Shown one piece after another: positions 56,657 through 64,000 of a DNA stretch of 64,000 bases. Position 1 is the stretch's first letter; each line of letters opens with the position of its first letter. The notes beneath the pieces are model-generated. The model ran no database searches. It was not told the origin of the DNA and saw only the letters and a program-made list of their open reading frames with translations. A program made the position numbers and the translations under genes. Source of the stretch: Ricinus communis (Eukaryota; Streptophyta; Magnoliopsida; Malpighiales; Euphorbiaceae); the NCBI RefSeq assembly GCF_019578655.1, contig NC_063257.1, positions 23,887,939-23,951,938 on the forward strand. The letters run 5' to 3'.

Positions 56657-57048
56657 GCTTGTCTTGGAAACAAGCACATGGTTTCCAGCAGTTTTCCATA
56701 GCTTGTAAGTCCCCATGTAGTATTTAATTTCTTGTTTGACTTTGTACAAGTTCCTATGTTAGTGGCATTGGGAACTACTAGCTTGTAAGTCCCCATGTAG
56801 TATTTAATTTCTTGTTTGACTTTGTACAAGTTTCTATGTTAGTGGCATTGGGAACTACAACTTTTGTAATCTCCTTCTCTATTTAAATTAAATGTTAAAG
56901 GCTGAAAATATAAGGAAAAAAAAACATATTTTCCAGCCATTTTCTCTCAATTTCTCTTCATCATTTCTATATTTCTTAAGAACTTGAGCTCAGATTTAGC
57001 TCAAACCCAGCTAAGTTCTATTTCATTTCCGCATTTACACATTCAACA
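56642..57048 (+). repeat. Copia-4 3' LTR with internal 80-bp tandem duplication
   Basis: 407 bp from TGTTGGAACATG to ACATTCAACA. Inside it, 56699-56778 and 56779-56858 are an almost perfect 80-bp head-to-tail duplication (one substitution seen by eye) of the U3-like part beginning TAGCTTGTAAGTCCCC. Confidence 0.8.
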
Positions 57049-57184
57049 GCTACAAAACAAAAGAAATCAAAAAATTAATTCACTACACATCACTGCAAAA
57101 TCAAAATACAACCATAAAAAATTCATTAAATTCTAAACACATTTCATTATTACCGTTCTTCCACGCCTTCAAAACCTTCTACTC

Positions 57185-57403
57185 TTGTTAGTTTCAGTAC
57201 GTGCCATGAACACCCTTGCAGGTTCACCACAGTCACAAGGAAAAATGTTTGTTCAGCAACGACGGCAGCAGCTTTTTCATACGTATTCAGCACTTGATAT
57301 GAACTTCCAGCACCAGCCATTCTTCGATTTTAATAACAAAGACAAAAATTTCAAGAAAAGTCCTGTTGTTACTACCTTTGCCAAACCTAAGGATTATTTT
57401 TGA
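57185..57403 (+). other. Unassigned short open frame
   Basis: 72 codons from MLVSVRAMNTLAGSP to PKDYF, with Q-rich and F-rich stretches. It resembles no family I know and lies between the Copia-4 LTR and the LINE remnant. It may be part of an old exon or chance. Kept only because the base composition of 57170-57400 is less AT-rich than its surroundings. Confidence 0.15.
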
Positions 57404-57699
57404 AGGTAATAGATTTCAAGAACAAAGAAAAGAAACGTTGAGATCCGTCAAAATTTAAATTATGTGTCAAATGACATGGAGGATGTCTATTTTTTATATC
57501 AGTAATTTACACACAGTTAAGCTATTTTTTACTATGCTAGAATTTCTGTCAAAAAAGTCCTCATAATGATAAAAAGGAAAAATAGCTATCCAAGGGCCCA
57601 ATAAAACACAATTGATCTACGGGTCTCAATGCAATAAACACGCAAAGTTCATGGGCCTATTAATGGGCTTTGCCTTGATACTATACAAGAACCTTCTTG

Positions 57700-58290
57700 C
57701 ATACAGAGGTGGGGAACGAACTAAGTTTTTTCACTTGAGAAGTATAACTGAGTTCGCATGAGTTCTTGAGATCAGGGTAAAATGGTGTCTAGTAGATGGA
57801 TGATCGGCTCAGATATGAAAAAGATAGCTGCCAAGAGCAGTTGCTTTTCAAGTAGTATCACATCGTTGAGTTCTGTTCATGAACTGTTCGACTAGTGCAA
57901 GATATTTTTATGGCCCAGAGGCAGAAGTTATCCTCAAAATCCCTTTAGGTTTGCTGGGAAGACCTGAAACTTTGATGCAGGAATTATTCTAGGAGAGGTC
58001 ATCTTTCAGTAGCAATGGACATCAGATTAAGGGGCGAACCCTCTATTTCTTCTGGGACATCTGCTGTTTCTCAACATTGAAATGATTTATCCCTCCAAAA
58101 GCGAAGCAATTTTTTTATGGAGAGCCATGAAAAAAGTTGTTCTTCCAACAAAAGGACATATTCCATAGAATTGGGAAGGGAGATATTATTTGTTGTCGAT
58201 GTGGAAGGAGTAAAGAAAGTAGTATTCATGTATTTAATGACTTCAGTGACTGTTTATGGCATGGGATAGAAAATTCCCACCTGTTGCATG
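57700..58290 (+). mobile_element. L1-type LINE remnant, 3' part (zf-RVT domain)
   Basis: Plus frames contain YGPEAEVILKIPLGLLGRPE (about 57915-57970) and then a PPKAKQFFWRAMKKVVLPTK segment (58092-58155), followed by CRCGR-like words and HVFND (to about 58245). This is the reverse-transcriptase-associated zinc-binding domain near the C-terminus of plant L1 ORF2. With 52380-53560 it forms one element split by Copia-4 and the DNA around 57049-57700. Confidence 0.6.
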
Positions 58291-59860
58291 CCTGCATCTA
58301 CTTGATCTAGGGCTATAAATTCTGCAACTGCAAAAAGGGACTAAAAGCTAGTTTCAACTAGAATAAACTAGATCATTATCATAATAAAATAAAATACAAA
58401 AATTTACAATGGAATTAATTTTAAATAAATATTTTAAAAATTATAGTATTTTACTTTTCCTATTTTTATTTTTTAAAATAAAATCTCATCTCTTTATATT
58501 TTATATTGTTACTTAATAATTTTTAGAAAATTTATTAACCGCCATATATATACTTTTTTAAAGTTATTTCATAAGAATAGAGTTGATCTTTTTAATGCAA
58601 ATTATCTTTAAAAAGAAATATATTGACAAATATCTTTTATGAAAATTGTTGCTTTTTTCTTGTAATAACTTTTTTGAGAAATATATAAAAATATACTTTG
58701 TGATTAGACTTTTTTTTCACCTAAAGACTAGTTATTTTTTGATAAAAAAGTATTTTGTGTTCTACTTTTTTTGCACTTTAATATTCTACCACCTAATATT
58801 ATTATTATTTTATGATAAAATATTAACTTTCAATGATCAAATTTTTTATAAGTAATTTACTATCAAATCAACTATCACTATATTCCTAAAGATATAATAA
58901 TTTTATTTTAAAATTTATTTCATTTTTTTCTAATAAAAGTAAAAAATATATATTAATTTTATTTATTATGAGTCCAATGCAGTTGGTTATATGCTAAATC
59001 ACTTGATAAGTGATTTTATTATTGAAAAGAAATATTGTATTAATATTAAATCAGAAAATTTAAAAATATTAATTTTTAAGGTAATAAAATATAAAAAATA
59101 AAATTATAGCGTACTTATTTGTAAAAAAAAAAAAATAGTCCTTAAATACAAAACACCAAACCATAGGATATTCTTTTATGCTTATCCCAATTTAATATTC
59201 ATACATTTAATTTTCATGTCTATTTAAGATAACAGTTTATATATTAAAAAGTATAAAAATATTAAATCCTCTCGAGAAATTTTATAAAATAAATTCTAAA
59301 ATTTAGATAAATATAAATTAAAGAAATCAGAATCAAATTACATTATAAAAAAATAATAAAATTCTAGCATAAACTAACGGTGCTTAATTTTAAAATTATC
59401 AAACATATAACGAGTAATTTTAATATAGAAATATGTATTGAAACTTAAATAATAAAAAATTGAGATTTAAATTATAAAATTAATTTGTTGCATCATAATA
59501 TTAATAAGAATTAAACTGAAAATATATGATAATAATAATTACATAAAATATACCTTCAATCTCAACAATAGAAAAATACCAATTAAAAATTTATAGTTTA
59601 TATCTACAATCAGCTATTAATGTTATTTTTAATATTTAAAAAACTTAAAAATAAAGAAAAAAAATAAGTGTAGAAATAGATAAGTTTATTTTGAGAATTG
59701 TAAGCACTGAATATTTTAAAATAAAAATTATGAGTATTCATAGTAGCATTAACTTAATTTGATAGTTTCAATATCATAATAGATGAGAGGTTATAATTTG
59801 AATATATTTTAGCACTTTAATAAATTTATTATAATATACGTGAGTCTAAGAGTGTTAATC
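58291..59860. other. AT-rich spacer
   Basis: No gene or element recognised. A 69-codon plus frame at 58646 is low-complexity F/L/I/Y-rich sequence and is not called. Confidence 0.5.
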
Positions 59861-60330
59861 TACACATTTGAAAGCGTGTTATATATATAGATACCATTTG
59901 CAGCTGCCTGCTAACCATGCAAATCATAATACTGCTTGTAAAAATGCTACCATATCACGTCAAACACAATTTAAGATTTCAAGCAATCCAGCAATCCAGG
60001 GAAGCTTCAAAATTTCTTTTCAACTTCAAAATGCGAATAACATCTCAATGTAACATCAAGTTCTATATGAAATTTTACATACATCAAGTGGCAGAGACCC
60101 GTTTTAGTTTAGCCTATTTAACTTACAACTTTGGAATGTGTATTGCACATTGCACAAAGAAATTAGAATGGAAGACATTAGTAAGCCTATTTAACATATA
60201 ATTCCAGTGCTGACAAAGCCAATTAGTTCTCTCACTAAGCTATAAAATTTGGCTGGACAAAGGGAACATCTATCCTTGATTGGTGAATAAAAAAGATTTT
60301 CTTATATCCTGGATGAGATAAATTCCACCA

Positions 60331-60389
60331 TTAATCCTCCATGACCGTTCCTTCGTCTTCATCAAGCTGCTTCTCTCTTTCTTGCTCCT
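60331..60389 (-). CDS. Probable last coding exon of a minus-strand gene
   Basis: On the minus strand, a TTTTTGCAG acceptor is followed by 59 bases: two phase-2 bases, then 18 codons reading EQEREKQLDEDEGTVMED and a TAA (60331-60333). The composition (Glu/Lys/Asp-rich, charged helix then acidic tail) is unlike the AT-rich surroundings and typical of a protein C-terminus. The upstream exons would lie at higher coordinates, probably beyond 64000; I find none that join it in the window. Protein family not recognised. The 3' UTR would lie to the left, about 59870-60330. Confidence 0.4.
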
Positions 60390-63150
60390 CTGCAAAAATT
60401 TAAGAATAAACAAGAATTACATAATAAAATTTTTGGTTAAGCGATTTGCACAGTTTATCAAGTGGCCAAATCTTTACATTAAATGTGAACAATGAATTTC
60501 ATTTTGTTGGGTTTTGGTAAAATTAGTCTACAAAATGATTAGTAAAAACAAAAAACCATAGAAAAAAAAAAAAGGGTCTATCTAATGAACTAGAGTCCTT
60601 TGAAATTGAAAACAAACGTTGAAAAGATCATGAGAAACCTCTGAAACTTTTCCACGGCGACCACAATGAGTAACATGACTCAGGAAACAAGATTGATCGA
60701 ATAGAAGCTAGAAGAAAAAAACCATGGAAGGGATAGAAGAGATTGAAAAGAAAGGGAAGAAAGAGAAAATTGCCATGCAATCACCAAATTGGCAGTGAAA
60801 GATACGAAGTGAAGAAATAGGCATATAATTGAAAGAGAACTGCATGCAATAACCATATTGGCACTGAAAGATGTGAATGATAACTTCAGGGTTAAGCAAT
60901 GAGTTGGATAGAAATTTAACTTTTCCATGTGAAAAAATGTTAACTGACTGAAAAATTAAAGCCAACTTGCGTAAATTTCAAGCTTAATTGCACATTTGAG
61001 TATTAGTTCATGTGCAATCAGGGTTTAAAACAATAAGATGGTAAAGTGAAAAAACAAAGGAATTGCATGACTTCTCATTTTATTTGATCAATTTAGAAAG
61101 ACTCGAGTTCAATGAAGTTAAATCAAGTACGTTCTAGTTTTAAATTTAATAAATATCTAAAGGGAAACATCATTTAATAATAATAAATCGTTGCATATAA
61201 AATTAAATTTATAATCATTCAGAATAAAGATCATGTTTATACTAACACCTAGCAAGTCTGCATTATCTTCACTCTTGTTTTACATATGGATGGTATAATC
61301 AAATAGATAATACATGCTTAGAAGAAAATACAGTATGATAAGGCATTCTTTCAAAAACAATTACAATAAGAATTTTATAATAGCCACCAGCCACTAGAGG
61401 TGCCAAACTTGCTTCTTATTCTATTTAGATTAAAATAGAAAAAAGGAAAAAATCAAAATCCAGGCCTTTTCATCACAACACGAAAGGGCTGCTGGAGACA
61501 TTACATCCAATAAAGCTCTGTTTCAACGTGATTTTCGAATTACTTCATATTATCAAAATCAAGAAATATAATGTCAGATGCCAGACTTCCAGTATCTTGT
61601 GACCAATACATTATGTATGTGCAGTTATTTAACATCCTAATGTGAATTCAATGTGGGTGAAAACCATTGTTAAAGAAAAACCAGAGGTCAAATCAGTTCC
61701 CAGGTCAACTGCTCCAACCAATTCAATTGGCTGGTCCAATCAAGTTCATGCTACTTTTTGGGATCAAAATGTCGCTCAGTCAGAGAAAAGAAGCTTTCTT
61801 TTAGTTTGCTCTAGAAATGATTTAAATAGCACACTATTTTCTCTCTTCCAACATCAACCATAAAACAGAAAAGCATGAGTTGGAGTCGTTTTGTAGTGAA
61901 ATAAAATGATACAAGTGATAAATTCAAAAAGGAGGGGCAGAAGGTCAAAAGCAAGACAAAATAGAACGCAAGGCAATTAGGGAAAGCAAGTTGGAATAGG
62001 CTAAATTATAGATGAAATGGTGCATATGCAACACTTGGAAATGGATTTTGAAATTTAATTTTCAGTAAACTCTGTTAAATTGGCATTTTGATTTACTTCA
62101 ATCCTCCCAAGACCTTATCTCTCCCTCTCTCTCTCCAGAATCTACCAAACACCAGTATCACCAACTCCATTGCCATATACAACTTTTTCCAGTTGGAGTT
62201 TCTTTTCCCCGGTATAACTATGACCGGCTATAAAGCAGTTGATTAATATAAACTCACTAAGGGCGGAATACCTATCCCCCTTCCACTTTGCCACGCTTGC
62301 TGCAAGGGAAAGGCAGCATAGGCCCACCCAAAAGCTCTCAACACTCTTCCATTCCCTTCCTTTCCAAATTCATTGCAGAAACTCATTGAGCTACACTGTT
62401 GATTCTTCATCAAATATTTCAAGAACAAAATCGAATTGGAAAAAAGAAAAAAGAAAAAAGAAGCACAAGGAAAAATTTAGAAAATCCTCCGAGTGAAAAG
62501 TTTGAGATGGATTTTATCTAGTTTTGACCCTGTTAATAAATGGTCAGCTTTTGCATGTAACCGGAACTGACATGGACTCCATTCCTGTAATCTGTTGGAC
62601 CAGCTGGTCTGGATTTAAAACATTGGGGGAATATAGTTGAATGCATTAAAAGGCAATAGACCCTTCCAAAAGGATCTGCAGAGACAGTCAACTACTGTCC
62701 TAGTGGATAGCAGGAGCAACAGGAAGACTGTACAACAGCCCTAACCATTGCAGGGGCTCGGTTGCTTCCAATGACAACAAGAGGACGAACCACACGTGAC
62801 TCATTGAGAAGAAATGAGGAGGCATGAGTAGCAACATGAAAAGAAATTGAGATCTTAGAACTCGAAAAGGGGATAAAGTTATCTATGAATTAGCTTAGGC
62901 AAGAGAATGAGAACCATAAAACCCTAAGCACAGAACGATTAAATTACATAAAGATAGTAAGAATATGATAAGCACAACAAACCAAATTCCTTGGAGAACC
63001 TGAAAGATTTTTATACCTCATTAGATATAAGAAAAAACAAGGCTAAAATCTAAATGGCCAAAACCTCCAAGGCAGTCAATTTTAGGCAATCCTTTGCACA
63101 TATTGTCAATTTCAGCTATCCTTCTAATCTTATCACCAAAAAGAAAAAAA
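60390..63150. other. Intron or intergenic DNA without recognised genes
   Basis: Probably intron of the minus-strand gene whose last exon is at 60331-60389. Frames at 60680-60965, 61642-61863, 62142-62327 and 62239-62496 have no recognisable family, no splice context and no bias. The stretch 62100-62400 is less AT-rich than its neighbours and may be an old exon or repeat fragment. A CT-rich run lies at about 62119-62139. Confidence 0.35.
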
Positions 63151-63159
63151 TGAAGCTAA

Positions 63160-63765
63160 GAAAGTTGTACCTCAACCTTTTTTAACTTTGTTTAGACTTT
63201 AGCCATTAACTTCAAATTGACAAAAACCAAATCTTTCCACAATTCTCAATTTTAAAATGATGTGTCATAAAGAAATTGTTATCCTTTTCTTCATTTTCAT
63301 AGTAACCAAACAAGAGAAGGAAAGAAAAGGCCGCCAACCAAAATAATAATAATAGAGAGAAAGAAACCAAGAAATAAAACAACACATGATTTTTCATACT
63401 TGTTCTTTATCTTTTGCCTGAGACAATAAAAATTAAAATATATACATTTAGATAAGCAAATAATTTGTGGTTTCTTTGCTCAAAAAAAATCCAAACTAGA
63501 AAGAGGAGGAGAAAGGAGGACAGGTGGAGGAGAAGAGAGAAAAAGGAAGAAAAAAGAAGATGAAAGAGAGGATGAGTGGGGTGAGGGAGAGATAGAGAGA
63601 GGAGGAAAAAAAGAATAGAAGGGTTGAAAATTTCCCCATGATAAAAATAATATTATTTATTTTAGGGAATGTTTAAAATCGAAGTGGCATACACTTGGAT
63701 TTTTTTGTCAATTATTGATGACTAAAATTGAAAGAAAGGGAAAGGTTGAGGTACAAATTGATCAC
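63160..63765. repeat. MITE-like inverted repeat
   Basis: The left end (63163-63230, TTGTACCTCAACC...AATTGACAAAAACC) is reverse-complementary, with substitutions, to 63695-63765. The arms are about 65 bp and the interior about 465 bp, with no open frame of interest. Typical of a small non-autonomous DNA transposon. Exact termini and target duplication uncertain. Confidence 0.5.
63486..63630. repeat. Polypurine (GA-rich) tract
   Basis: About 145 bases almost entirely A and G on the plus strand, e.g. AGAGGAGGAGAAAGGAGGA. It lies inside the MITE-like repeat. It could form a triplex or be a decayed microsatellite. Confidence 0.7.
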
Positions 63766-64000
63766 ATTAAAAGGATTAAATAAACAAAGAAACCAGGCAA
63801 AGTTTTTTTTTTTTGGGTTTATTATGAAACAAACAAAAAACAAACAAAAAATAAGAGACACTGGTTTTAAAAAAATCATAAGTGTTGGTATAACTTTCTT
63901 ACTAAGTACTGCCTCTTCAACCACTAATGAAAATTTTCATTTACAACCCCATCATATTTCTCTCCCAATAACTCAAATTCTATATATAGGAAGGACTACT

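Larger units (their letters stand above)
53625..57048 (+). mobile_element. Copia-4: 5'-truncated copia inserted in the LINE
   Basis: Plus orientation. It starts just before the protease and runs through integrase, reverse transcriptase and RNase H to a complete 3' LTR (56642-57048) preceded by a polypurine tract (AAGGAGGAG, 56632-56640). Gag, the PBS and the 5' LTR are absent. The protein type is close to Copia-3. Coding is broken by stops at about 54482, 54878 and 55934 and a frameshift near 55940-56050. The left junction lies within the L1-type sequence. No duplication was found at the ends because the left end is deleted. Confidence 0.8.

Noticed and set aside
60680..60965. Two overlapping minus frames of 82-85 codons
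   Set aside because: Repeated hydrophobic words (FSANMVIAC, FTANLVIAW) come from a local sequence duplication; no family match.
62142..62496. Frames around 62.3 kb on both strands
   Set aside because: They overlap each other on opposite strands, show no recognisable domain, and no splice junction joins them to the 60331-60389 exon.

Overview
The window is nuclear DNA of a flowering plant, most likely a eudicot. It is AT-rich, carries one multi-exon plant gene with canonical GT-AG introns, and is crowded with Ty1/copia, Ty3/gypsy-type and L1-type retroelement remains. I cannot name the species from sequence alone.

Layout. (1) 1-1700: rearranged, tandemly repeated promoter/terminal-repeat sequence of a reverse-transcribing element, interrupted by a piece of its coding region and followed by a short inverted repeat. 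(2) 1700-3441: very AT-rich DNA without genes. (3) 3442-14231: a complex insertion. A 7 kb unit encodes, once each, a capsid-like region with zinc knuckle, aspartic protease, reverse transcriptase, RNase H, a C-terminal domain and a 30K-type movement protein. The order is circularly permuted relative to a movement-protein-first genome. A 1.4 kb inverted copy of its 3' part is joined to its left end, and the whole sits between 1.18 kb direct repeats of host flanking DNA. All genes in it are broken. It is an endogenous pararetrovirus-like (Caulimoviridae-related) locus, or a movement-protein-bearing LTR element of similar type.

(4) 14850-44760: a 30 kb gene (+ strand) for a BRO1-domain protein of the endosomal-targeting family. 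Ten coding exons sum to 1263 nt (420 residues) with all joints in frame. Its introns hold an L1-type remnant, a complete antisense copia (Copia-1, 24022-28940, 5-bp target duplication), a terminal-inverted-repeat element carrying a plastid rps2 fragment (33498-33695), and a nest: older antisense Copia-3 containing complete Copia-2 (36889-41739) and a 328-bp TRIM (42137-42464). The gene appears intact despite about 15 kb of insertions.

(5) 44760-58300: a retroelement graveyard. It has AT-rich DNA, two diverged copies of an intron-containing plant-mobile-domain-like ORF, an antisense gypsy integrase tail, a 660-bp LTR with primer-binding site, and an L1-type element split by a 5'-truncated copia (Copia-4). 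(6) 58300-64000: AT-rich spacer, then the probable last coding exon of a minus-strand gene (60331-60389), a MITE-like inverted repeat and a GA-rich tract.

The host genes show no operon-like relationship. Shared themes are insertion, nesting, and decay by frameshifts and stops.
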